41,296 bases of DNA from an uncultured Bacteroidota bacterium (GTDB lineage: Bacteria; Bacteroidota; Bacteroidia; Chitinophagales; Chitinophagaceae). Below, piece after piece: positions 32,613 through 41,296 of the stretch. The notes beneath the pieces were generated by a model, which saw only the letters and a list, made by a program, of their open reading frames with translations, did not search any database and was not told the DNA's origin. The stretch's first letter is position 1. Each line of letters begins with the position of its first letter. A program made the position numbers and the translations under genes. The DNA lies in the NCBI GenBank assembly GCA_903829015.1, contig CAIKOJ010000075.1:1-41296 (forward strand). Reading direction: 5' to 3'.

Positions 32613-32915
32613 CTACTCAATTCTATTTTTTAGTATCGGATTTCGACTGGTATGAAAAATATGCAATACCCGCACTTTTTTTTCTTTCTTTAAGATTTTA
32701 TAAACAATCAAATACGGAAACTTTTCAATTGTGGCTTCATGGTATCCTGATAATTTTATAGCTAAAATATCCGGAGTTTCGGAAAGCAATGCCAAACGAT
32801 TGTCTACTGCTTCAATAAATCGTTTTCCTAAGCCATATTCACATTCATTATACCAATCAACCGCTAATTCAAGTTCTTTGAGTGCTAGCGCAGATAGTAT
32901 CACCTGATAAGGCAT
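32613..32915 (-). CDS. ParE/RelE-family toxin of a type II toxin-antitoxin system
   Basis: A 100-residue basic protein with the ParE/RelE fold signs: N-terminal MPYQVILSALALKELELAVDW helix, YGLGKRFIEAVDNRLALL, and the C-terminal strands FPYLIVYKILKKEKKVRVLHIFHTSRNP, in which F-P-Y-x-I-x-Y and H-x-x-R-x-P are typical. Toxins of this group block gyrase or cleave mRNA; which applies cannot be read. It starts 5 nt after the antitoxin stop and ends 2 bases from the stop of the convergent amidohydrolase gene. The gene appears intact. Confidence 0.88.
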   Translation of the reverse strand: MPYQVILSALALKELELAVDWYNECEYGLGKRFIEAVDNRLALLSETPDILAIKLSGYHEATIEKFPYLIVYKILKKEKKVRVLHIFHTSRNPILKNRIE

Positions 32916-32920
32916 AATGT

Positions 32921-33160
32921 TTATTTTTTACTTCTCAGCAATAATTGTTTTTTAGCATCCTGCCAGTTTATTCCTTTATCCCTACCGCTTTGCATGTCCG
33001 CATCGGCACGTGCTACTTTTTCAAGCAGTTTTTGATCTTCCCACCACTCTGCTATGTCATTTGCTTCATCTGCAACGATAGTATATATCGCTTTTACTTT
33101 CCTTTCATCAGCAAATCTGATGTACTCATACATTTTCTGTCTTATTGCCGCCGCAGTCAT
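32921..33160 (-). CDS. Antitoxin partner of the ParE/RelE toxin
   Basis: A 79-residue acidic-to-neutral helical protein directly upstream of the toxin, in the usual antitoxin-first order. It begins with a helix (AAIRQKMYEYIRFADERKVKAIYTI). The C-terminal part, DADMQSGRDKGINWQDAKKQLL, resembles the S-G-x-x-x-G-I-x-W-x-x-x-K motif of small addiction-module antitoxins. No clear DNA-binding domain is visible, so autoregulation may be weak or depend on the N-terminus. Family assignment rests mainly on context and this motif. Confidence 0.8.
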   Translation of the reverse strand: MTAAAIRQKMYEYIRFADERKVKAIYTIVADEANDIAEWWEDQKLLEKVARADADMQSGRDKGINWQDAKKQLLLRSKK

Positions 33161-33220
33161 AGTTATCTAATTTGAAAGGTAAATTTACAAAAATGCTTAG
33201 GTATTTTCAAAAGTAATCCT

Positions 33221-33326
33221 GAAGGCGGATTTTGAGATAATGGAGGGATCTGATGACTGCGGCGGATGGGAGGTACTGGGGGCTAAGGTTGTGGGAACCT
33301 ATAGTGGAGGGAAGAAGGTTTATTAA
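33221..33326 (+). pseudogene. Decayed duplicate of the amidohydrolase 3' end
   Basis: Aligns base by base with 32502-32610, ending at the same stop codon. There are a 2-nt and a 1-nt deletion that together keep the frame, and scattered substitutions. The last 18 codons still encode EVLGAKVVGTYSGGKKVY against EVLGAKVVGTWLGGKKVY in the intact gene, and the segment before it preserves DLMTAADG in the shifted frame. Nothing upstream of 33221 matches the rest of the gene. It lies just beyond the start of the toxin-antitoxin pair, so that pair is enclosed by the two copies. Confidence 0.85.
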
Positions 33327-33480
33327 AAAAGGGTCTCTTGTTTTTAATAAGGAACTAAAAACATGCCGTTTCTTTTTGCCATTACCAATTATTAGCTTCC
33401 AACGCATATTTTCAGGTGCGAATAAAGATAATTGTGGAGCTATAGATACCTTATAGGGTGTTAATTTTAAGTCCATCGAA

Positions 33481-34419
33481 TTGGGTCGACCTGTTTATCC
33501 ACGTACTTTTGCCAAAAAATTTCCTTTGAATAAATACGGTACCACATTTCTGTTAATGCTACTCGCGTTTTGCTCATTTGGCCAGACGAATAAGTACACG
33601 CTTACCGGTACTATAAAGATGGCAACGGGTGAGGTGTTTCCTTATAGAATTGTGTTTACTGAATCTGGAGGTAACATAAAGGGCTACTCATATACTTATA
33701 AGGAGCCGGATGATACGAAGGCGGCTATTACAGGAACGCTGGACAGGCGGGAGCGAACACTGCAGTTCAGGGAGATTGAGATTTTGTATTCACACGGCTT
33801 TGCCACGAAGGCTTTTATGTGCCTCATAGATGCCAACACAGCCTACCTTCAGGGTAATCACGACAGGATACTCAAAGGATCCATATCGAGCAACGAGGCT
33901 GATAAAACTGCCTGCACGCCCGGCACCATAGTATTTAACAATCAGGAAGAACTCAGTAATCTGTTTGAACACAAAGAAAAGTTTGATACAGTAATAACCA
34001 TGGGCAGGAAGCCAAAGGTGGCACCACCTGCACTGCCTGAACCACAGGTAAAGGAACTTGAAAAGCCATTGTTAACTGACAGGATCACCACGGGAATAGA
34101 AAAGACCTATGACTGGCTGTCCGATACCGTGGTGATAGATATTTGGGATGGTGGAACAGTGGATGGGGACCAGATAACGCTGGAATACAACAATACAACC
34201 TACTTGACTAAATACTCTCTTGCAAAGCAAAAAAAGCAGCTAAGGATACCGGTATCGAAAACGGGTGTGGATGTGATAAAGATACTAGCCACCAACGAGG
34301 GCTGGGATCCGCCGAATACAGCAGACATTATGCTCTCAGACGGTAAGGTGCATTACAGTATCCTATCTTACAACAACGTGGGTCAGGTATCGATGATAAA
34401 AATAAAAAAAGCGAAGTAG
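33481..34419 (+). CDS. Secreted hypothetical protein
   Basis: About 300 residues with signal peptide core YGTTFLLMLLAFCSFGQ. The start is uncertain: TTG at 33481 gives a 25-residue n-region, while TTG at 33526 would give the compact MNKYGTTFLLMLLAFC. The N-terminal domain is beta-rich (YTLTGTIKMATGEVFPYRIVFTE) with a repeated G-x-x-x-x-R-R/K-x-x-x-L-x-F pattern. After a Pro-rich linker (KVAPPALPEPQ), the C-terminal 95 residues carry VVIDIWDGGTVDGDQITLEYN and SILSYNNVGQVSMIKIKK. This W-D-x-G-x-x-D-G-D-x-I/V-x-L domain occurs at the end of several secreted Bacteroidota proteins whose function I do not know. Confidence 0.65.
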   Translation: MGRPVYPRTFAKKFPLNKYGTTFLLMLLAFCSFGQTNKYTLTGTIKMATGEVFPYRIVFTESGGNIKGYSYTYKEPDDTKAAITGTLDRRERTLQFREIEILYSHGFATKAFMCLIDANTAYLQGNHDRILKGSISSNEADKTACTPGTIVFNNQEELSNLFEHKEKFDTVITMGRKPKVAPPALPEPQVKELEKPLLTDRITTGIEKTYDWLSDTVVIDIWDGGTVDGDQITLEYNNTTYLTKYSLAKQKKQLRIPVSKTGVDVIKILATNEGWDPPNTADIMLSDGKVHYSILSYNNVGQVSMIKIKKAK

Positions 34420-34426
34420 GAGAATT

Positions 34427-34663
34427 CTATCGTTTGATCTTTTCAATCATGTCGCTTACTGCCAGCACTAATTGGTAGGGCAATAAGCTTGATTCTTCTC
34501 CCGTCACGTCAAAGCGACCGAGCGGCGACCATGCCATATAGAACCGGGGATAGCCTTTTATGTTGACCTCGTAATACATGCCGTCCTTCCGGAGCTGGGG
34601 TATTACAACTGCCAGCATTGTTTTCTTGTCAAATACTATCTGTTTTGAGAAACTGTTTGCCAC
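34427..34663 (-). CDS. Conserved hypothetical small protein
   Basis: A 78-residue soluble protein: FSKQIVFDKKTMLAVVIPQ, then DGMYYEVNIKGYPRFYMAWSPLGRFDV, and a helical end LPYQLVLAVSDMIEKIKR. Balanced composition and an ordered beta-beta-helix pattern suggest a real gene, convergent with the secreted protein to the left (7 bases between stops). I recognise no named family. Confidence 0.55.
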   Translation of the reverse strand: MANSFSKQIVFDKKTMLAVVIPQLRKDGMYYEVNIKGYPRFYMAWSPLGRFDVTGEESSLLPYQLVLAVSDMIEKIKR

Positions 34664-34778
34664 GCGGCAAAGGTAAAGGGCTTATGTTATTAAGGGCCCT
34701 GTTTCTGCCATTTAAACCAGCAATTAATATTTGAGTAAAATGAAAATTCGTTTTTTACCAAACGTTTTTCACTTTACT

Positions 34779-34802
34779 ACCGTCTACTATAGTAGAAACG
34801 GT
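34779..34802. promoter_or_regulatory. Palindromic candidate operator upstream of the XRE regulator
   Basis: ACCGT, then the perfect 12-bp palindrome CTACTATAGTAG, then AA and ACGGT form a two-level inverted repeat 68 nt before the regulator's start codon. XRE repressors usually bind such dyads in their own promoters. T5 follows, so a terminator is the alternative; however, no plus-strand gene ends within 350 bp upstream. Confidence 0.5.
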
Positions 34803-34869
34803 TTTTAATCAACAATGGATCATTGAAGTATTAGTTTAATATATCCTAAAAAAGTTAAAACATTAACCA

Positions 34870-35193
34870 ATGAACATAGGCTCAGCAATTAAGTCGATCA
34901 GGAAAAAACTTTCCATAACCCAGTACGAACTGGCGGAAAGATGTGAGTTATCCCAAACATCATTGTCGCAGATAGAGACGGGAGTAAAAAGGCCAAGTCA
35001 ACGAACTATTTCAAAGGTTTGCAATGTATTAGATATTCCAGAGTCTATAATATATATTGTAGCCATGCAGGAGGCCGATGTGCCGCCAAGCAAGAAAGGC
35101 GTTTATGAATTAGTATACCCTTCTATAAAAAGTCTTGCCCTTCAAATGGTAAGCTCAGAACATCTCGAATTGGTTGGTGCTGGCATCGATTGA
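34870..35193 (+). CDS. XRE-family helix-turn-helix regulator
   Basis: A 107-residue protein with a Cro/C1-type HTH at residues about 5-60: IKSIRKKLSITQYELAERC, ELSQTSLSQIETGVKRPSQR and TISKVCNVLDIPESII, including the recognition helix QTSLSQIETG. The C-terminal 45 residues lack a protease or cupin domain and contain a weak helix (SIKSLALQMVSSEHLELVG). No toxin partner is adjacent on either side. It likely represses its own promoter through the nearby palindrome (inference) and may act on the neighbouring secreted-protein genes. Confidence 0.85.
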   Translation: MNIGSAIKSIRKKLSITQYELAERCELSQTSLSQIETGVKRPSQRTISKVCNVLDIPESIIYIVAMQEADVPPSKKGVYELVYPSIKSLALQMVSSEHLELVGAGID

Positions 35194-35214
35194 TTTATTA
35201 CCTACCTATCTTAC

Positions 35215-35246
35215 AAAAAAGGGCCTGCTTCTGCAGGTTTTTTTTT
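35215..35246 (+). terminator. Intrinsic terminator after the XRE gene
   Basis: Stem CCTGC / GCAGG with TTCT loop, flanked by an A-tract on the left and T9 on the right, 20-50 nt after the stop codon. Confidence 0.85.
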
Positions 35247-35290
35247 GCCCCAAAGTGAGCTGGTTCTCATCAGTCTATTGTAAATACAAT

Positions 35291-35298
35291 TAAATTTG
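35291..35298 (+). promoter_or_regulatory. Candidate -7 element for the first tandem paralogue
   Basis: TAAATTTG fits TAnnTTTG and would give a leader of about 33 nt. The closest TTG upstream is only 10 nt away, so the -33 half is not supported. Confidence 0.35.
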
Positions 35299-35336
35299 TT
35301 TTGTTGCCGGTTGCAATTCTATCCAAATTGAACTTT

Positions 35337-36914
35337 ATGAGTTTACGTATTCTTTTTTTTATCTGTTTTATCGGTAATATTTGTTTTGCGCAGGATACAA
35401 AATTTGCGATGAGTGCACCGCTGGATTTTAAAGACGCTGGTACGAGAAACTCCGTACTATGTATGAAGAATGGTAACACGCTTTTGTTTCATACAGAGTT
35501 GGATAAAAAACTGGTAGTAAAAGTGTTTGATAACACTCATAAAGAGGTGGCCAGCCAAAAAGTTAAGAACAATAATATCAACTTCGGAGCAAGGGATTAT
35601 GGGATACTGGCCTTGTATGATATCAACGATGAAGCGGTATTGTTTGTGGACAGGGATATCAACAGCAAACATACATTAGTAAGAATCAGGTTTAGCTCAC
35701 ATACCGGGGAGGTCGTTGATGAAACCATTGTAGGAGAATCGAAGAGTGAAAACAGACGCATGAGGTTCTATCTGGTAAAACACATAGAGGATGAAAATTA
35801 TGAAGTGCTTTTCTGCGCAGACAAAAACCACCCCCGTGAGACAGATATGTTTATCGTATTCTTTGATAACCATCATCAGTCGATCAAAGAGATACAATTA
35901 CCGGTAGAGCGAAAGAAGTTTGACAGAATAGAGGTTGTGAGCGCAAAATCGCGACCTCAGGGGGTGTTTGTGACTTTATCACTAATGCAAACGAAGGAGT
36001 ACGGACTAGAAGGTAGTGACGGCCCGATATCCGAGCGAAGTTCTAAAAACGATCATTATTTACAATTTTATTACATCCCGTTTGATACGAAGCAGTTGAG
36101 GACAACAATGGTAGAAATGTCAAGCGGTGTGTTTCCAAAGTTTGCGTACTTCACTTATAATTCATTTGCCCAGTCCTTAAATCTGTTGGTACATAGTCAG
36201 GCCGAAGTAAGGATGAATGGATATACAGGTAATGTAAGGAGGACGTTGTTTTTTAAGCTCAATGAGCAGGATTTTTCTTCGATTGGCCTAATGGAGATGC
36301 GGAACTTGCATGCCAATGCATATTTGCAGACACATACCGATACCAGTAGAATATTCAACGGTATTCCTTTGTATAGCTATACTGATGATAATGGGCTAAC
36401 CACTATAGTATCAGAAGCAGAAAATCATGTCGAGAGCCGGGAAAGGATCAATGAATATTACAACGATCGGTATGCTCAGAATATGGGAATAACTCAGATA
36501 GATGATGATGGCAATGAAATTTGGGGTACCGTACTACCGTTGGCACAGTACTTTAATTCATACAGATCGCTTCCCGTTTATGGATGGCAGATGATGTATG
36601 CAAGCGTGATGCGTAAAGGCAAAGAATTCTATATAGCTTACAACGATTACAATAAGAACTTCTCTAACACTATTGAAAAACCAGGAGACACAGTGTACAA
36701 TTTTAACCTAACCAATGCATGCTATTATAAGCTGGGTAAAAAGAAGGAAGTAACAAAACACTACCTGTTCGGAGAGCCTGGGCCGGATGAATATAAAACC
36801 AGTTTTATGTACGGTGCGGGGTATGACGAGCCGCGTGGTGTATTTGCTTCGCTGATGCAATATAGGAAGGGAGATGAGGTTTCGTTTAGAATGGCATGGG
36901 GCCAGCTTGAATAA
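35337..36914 (+). CDS. Secreted hypothetical protein, first of a tandem paralogous pair
   Basis: A 525-residue protein read from the ATG at 35337, giving signal peptide MSLRILFFICFIGNICFAQ; the frame opens earlier at a TTG. There are no transmembrane helices and no T9SS sorting domain. It is rich in Tyr, Asn and beta-strand patterns, for example VLCMKNGNTLLFHTELDKKL near the N-terminus, VGESKSENRRMRFYLVKH, DDDGNEIWGTVLPLAQYF and AYNDYNKN in the C-terminal third. This spacing suggests a WD/beta-propeller-like or beta-sandwich fold (inference). No enzyme motif recognised. It shares these blocks with the following gene 30 nt away, with which it is likely co-transcribed. Confidence 0.7.
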   Translation: MSLRILFFICFIGNICFAQDTKFAMSAPLDFKDAGTRNSVLCMKNGNTLLFHTELDKKLVVKVFDNTHKEVASQKVKNNNINFGARDYGILALYDINDEAVLFVDRDINSKHTLVRIRFSSHTGEVVDETIVGESKSENRRMRFYLVKHIEDENYEVLFCADKNHPRETDMFIVFFDNHHQSIKEIQLPVERKKFDRIEVVSAKSRPQGVFVTLSLMQTKEYGLEGSDGPISERSSKNDHYLQFYYIPFDTKQLRTTMVEMSSGVFPKFAYFTYNSFAQSLNLLVHSQAEVRMNGYTGNVRRTLFFKLNEQDFSSIGLMEMRNLHANAYLQTHTDTSRIFNGIPLYSYTDDNGLTTIVSEAENHVESRERINEYYNDRYAQNMGITQIDDDGNEIWGTVLPLAQYFNSYRSLPVYGWQMMYASVMRKGKEFYIAYNDYNKNFSNTIEKPGDTVYNFNLTNACYYKLGKKKEVTKHYLFGEPGPDEYKTSFMYGAGYDEPRGVFASLMQYRKGDEVSFRMAWGQLE

Positions 36915-36944
36915 TTAATTTGTATCGTTTCTAAATGATTTGTG

Positions 36945-38642
36945 ATGACGGCTTATAAAACCCTGATTGTGACGCTGATATGGTTGTTGTGTGGGCTGGT
37001 TTGTTCTGCACGAGGTCTTAATTATGTTTTGAGCCCACCGCTGAAGGTGAATGAGACCGGCTGGAACAAAGTGCTGTGCATGAAGAACGGAAACACCGTT
37101 TTGTTTCATTTTGAACCGGCAAAGAAAATAATGGTGAAGGTTTTTGATAGTACCCACAAAGAAATTGCAACCCGAAAGGATCGCTATAAGCTTCTGGATA
37201 TTTTTCTGGTGCACTATTCGGTATTTAAAGGGTTGTATGATATTAATGGCGATGCGGTTTTGTTTATAGATCAGGATCAGCGAGGGAAGCACCGGCTGAT
37301 AATGCTCAGGTACAACGCAACTACAGGGAAACTTATAGAGGAAAGGTTGGTGGGTGAATCGAAGAGTGAAAACAGACGGATCAAATTCTATGTAATGAAG
37401 AACAAAGAGGATGATAACTATGAGATACTTTTCTGTATGGATAAAAGACATCCGAAGCAATCAGATATTTACATGGTGTATTTCAACAAACTGCATCAGG
37501 CAATAAGGGAGGTGCAGCTGGAAGTGGAAAGAAAAAAGTATGATTATCTGAACGTAATAGGCGCAGAGTCGCAGCCCAATGGAGTACTGATCACATTAGC
37601 TCTTGATAAAGCAATAGTATACAGCCGCGCCACCAATTTTGATGTTGAGTTGTTCGCTAAATCGGATCATGACAGTGCATTGCAGGCGGGCAGTTCGATG
37701 TATGAGCATTTTGTATCGTGGTATTATTTTCCGAAAGAGGATTCTGGTGTACGCCGCAACACGGTTGATGTATCGGAAGCAGTGTATCCGTACAAAGGAA
37801 TATATACGTATAATGCATTTGCACGATCGGTTAATTTGTTAGTGTATAATTACAAACCGGTTTATTACAGATTTGGGCTTGATGAGTATTATGGTGCGAT
37901 TAGTAGTGATCTCTTATTTAATGTGGATGAGCAGGATATGGGCGCCATTATACGTACGGTTCGCCCCCCGCGGAGAAATGGGTCGGGGCGTATTAAGATA
38001 GACAGCACTAGTCTGGCAATGGGCATACCGGTCAAAATGTTTACAAATACCAACGGCCTGACGACAATATTATCTCAGACCTGTGAACGCCATGGCGAGC
38101 TGGAAACCAATGTGCTGTACGATTATCAAGACTATTTTGGGGACATTGTAGTGTCGCAGATCGATGATACAGGAAAGGAAATATGGAGTACTTCGCTTCC
38201 AATGGCTCAATATTATAAAAGTAACACCGCGTATTTAGATGAAGGGCAGTTCTGCACCAGGTGGCAGGAGCAGGTTATATTCGGGGATCTGCCGGAGCAG
38301 GTGTACAACAGGCAGTTTTTGTCGTTTAACTCGATCTCCTATGGAAAGGACATTTTTATAATTGCGAATGATTACAACCGAAACATTGCAAACACTGTAT
38401 ATGGTAAAGTAGATACCGTTTACGGCTTTGAAAAAACGAACGCATTTTATTACAAAATTGACAAGAAAAAGGAGGTGACGAAGATGTTCTTATACAGCGA
38501 GGATATTAACAACAAATGGTTAAGTAGTTTTGTGGAGGGTGCCTGCTTTGATGAGCAACGTGGTATGTACGTATCGCTCGTTAGGCAACATAAGCACTCG
38601 GGCAAAAACTCACTGCATATGGCGTGGAGCAGCCTGCAATAA
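36945..38642 (+). CDS. Secreted hypothetical protein, second of a tandem paralogous pair
   Basis: A 565-residue protein read from the ATG at 36945 (a GTG lies one codon earlier); the signal peptide is MTAYKTLIVTLIWLLCGLVCSA. It aligns along its length with the preceding protein: VLCMKNGNTVLFHFEPAKKI, VKVFDSTHKEIA, LYDINGDAVLFIDQD, VGESKSENRRIKFYVMKN, QIDDTGKEIWSTSLPMAQYY, ANDYNRNIANTVYG and a final MAWSSLQ (MAWGQLE in the first). A 40-residue insertion in the middle (around residues 230-270) accounts for the extra length. Function unknown; probably periplasmic or surface. Confidence 0.7.
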   Translation: MTAYKTLIVTLIWLLCGLVCSARGLNYVLSPPLKVNETGWNKVLCMKNGNTVLFHFEPAKKIMVKVFDSTHKEIATRKDRYKLLDIFLVHYSVFKGLYDINGDAVLFIDQDQRGKHRLIMLRYNATTGKLIEERLVGESKSENRRIKFYVMKNKEDDNYEILFCMDKRHPKQSDIYMVYFNKLHQAIREVQLEVERKKYDYLNVIGAESQPNGVLITLALDKAIVYSRATNFDVELFAKSDHDSALQAGSSMYEHFVSWYYFPKEDSGVRRNTVDVSEAVYPYKGIYTYNAFARSVNLLVYNYKPVYYRFGLDEYYGAISSDLLFNVDEQDMGAIIRTVRPPRRNGSGRIKIDSTSLAMGIPVKMFTNTNGLTTILSQTCERHGELETNVLYDYQDYFGDIVVSQIDDTGKEIWSTSLPMAQYYKSNTAYLDEGQFCTRWQEQVIFGDLPEQVYNRQFLSFNSISYGKDIFIIANDYNRNIANTVYGKVDTVYGFEKTNAFYYKIDKKKEVTKMFLYSEDINNKWLSSFVEGACFDEQRGMYVSLVRQHKHSGKNSLHMAWSSLQ

Positions 38643-38648
38643 CTGCAT

Positions 38649-38927
38649 TTAATTGCTTTTGTTTTCCGATGTAACGCCCATTATAGCATGCATTATCGTT
38701 GCAGCGATTTTTAGTATTGAAGGCTTCTCTGAAATGTTTTTTTCGTTGACGTCTGTGTTTTGGGTCTCAGATGTGTTGGTGCTTATTTTGGCGAGGCATG
38801 TTGTGCCATTAATATTATTACGTACTTCCTCCCAGTTAAGGGTGATCATGGTTATTGCATACAGCAACAAAGACCATACAAGTGATTTTCCAAAGAATAC
38901 AAAACTGCGTTTATTGATGAGTTTCAT
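38649..38927 (-). CDS. Small membrane-anchored hypothetical protein
   Basis: A 92-residue protein with a basic start (MKLINKRSFVFFGKS), one hydrophobic segment (LVWSLLLYAITMITL), an Asn/Thr/Glu-rich polar middle (TSETQNTDVNEKNISEKP) and a second weak hydrophobic helix (ILKIAATIMHAIMGV). The layout is plausible, but there is no family match and an overlapping frame exists on the other strand, so support is moderate. It is convergent with the tandem pair and divergent from the M1 peptidase gene. Confidence 0.4.
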   Translation of the reverse strand: MKLINKRSFVFFGKSLVWSLLLYAITMITLNWEEVRNNINGTTCLAKISTNTSETQNTDVNEKNISEKPSILKIAATIMHAIMGVTSENKSN

Positions 38928-38958
38928 ATGTTATGCATTTCATTTATAAAGTTAGTGA

Positions 38959-38992
38959 TTTGAAAGTCACAGACAAAAAAAACTTAGTTTTG
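38959..38992 (+). promoter_or_regulatory. Candidate Bacteroidota promoter for the M1 peptidase gene
   Basis: TTTG at 38959-38962 and TAGTTTTG at 38985-38992 with a 22-nt spacer match the -33/-7 consensus. The start codon is 15 nt downstream, leaving a leader of about 10 nt. Confidence 0.55.
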
Positions 38993-39007
38993 ACCAAAAT
39001 TTCAAAA

Positions 39008-41204
<2,197 letters not shown>

Positions 41205-41245
41205 GCGACCAAGTAAAACGATGAATTTTACTTGGTCGCTTTTTT
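41205..41245 (+). terminator. Strong intrinsic terminator at the right edge
   Basis: Perfect 14-bp stem (41205-41218 with 41226-41239), 7-nt loop and T6 tail on the plus strand. It is 218 nt beyond the M1 peptidase stop, so it may end that transcript or an unrecognised short RNA. Confidence 0.9.
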
Positions 41246-41296
41246 GTGACCATATCTTTCACAAGGGCTGCTAATCATTAATAGCTCTTAAATCAG

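Noticed and set aside
33207-33476. Minus-strand frame of 89 codons with a plausible first half
   Set aside because: Its second half is antisense to the decayed amidohydrolase copy and so cannot be a conserved coding sequence. The first 50 residues match nothing I recognise. A truncated gene fragment is possible but unsupported.
38653-38949. Plus-strand 98-codon hydrophobic frame
   Set aside because: It is antisense to the small membrane protein on the minus strand, whose start, charge distribution and topology are more convincing; only one of the two is likely real.

Overview
The window looks like chromosome from a member of the Bacteroidota, most likely Chitinophagales or a relative. Evidence: three secreted proteins with C-terminal type IX secretion (T9SS) sorting domains; a TonB-dependent receptor with a carboxypeptidase-regulatory-like N-terminus; a six-gene alternative complex III (act) cluster joined to aa3 cytochrome oxidase genes; many Cys-lipoproteins; and several TAnnTTTG-type -7 promoter elements with few Shine-Dalgarno sites. 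I saw no rRNA, tRNA, CRISPR array, phage module or intact insertion sequence.

Layout. 1-1.2 kb: the cut N-terminus of a probable peptide-export ABC transporter and two small membrane-associated proteins. 1.3-2.8 kb (minus strand): a pre-pro protein-glutaminase lipoprotein followed by a small overlapping lipoprotein that resembles the protein-glutaminase pro-domain. 2.9-9.2 kb: a T9SS repeat protein, fdhD with a DUF7009-like gene, murI, a second T9SS repeat protein and a lipoprotein. 9.2-11.3 kb: an EamA transporter with a small membrane protein, and a divergent atypical SDR. 11.6-23.4 kb: actABCDEF-coxB-coxA, closed by a strong terminator. 23.4-31 kb: a GT-C type glycosyltransferase, feoB, an EGF-like lipoprotein, a PaaG-like enzyme and a TonB receptor. 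31-33.4 kb: an amidohydrolase lipoprotein, a ParE/RelE-type toxin-antitoxin pair, and a decayed second copy of the amidohydrolase 3' end. 33.5-41.3 kb: secreted hypotheticals, an XRE regulator with a palindromic candidate operator, two tandem paralogous secreted proteins, and a T9SS M1 aminopeptidase.

The best-integrated system is the respiratory block: ActA-F oxidises menaquinol and passes electrons through c-type hemes to the CuA/heme-copper oxidase made by coxB and coxA. The most novel-looking unit is the protein-glutaminase with a free-standing pro-domain-like lipoprotein. The two genes overlap by 10 nt, and an 18-bp hairpin lies across the start of the second. A second structural oddity is the toxin-antitoxin pair, which sits between two imperfect copies of the same gene end.

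All calls come from reading the sequence and from memory of protein families; no database search was run. Start codons were often moved from the longest open frame to an internal ATG that gives a proper signal peptide.
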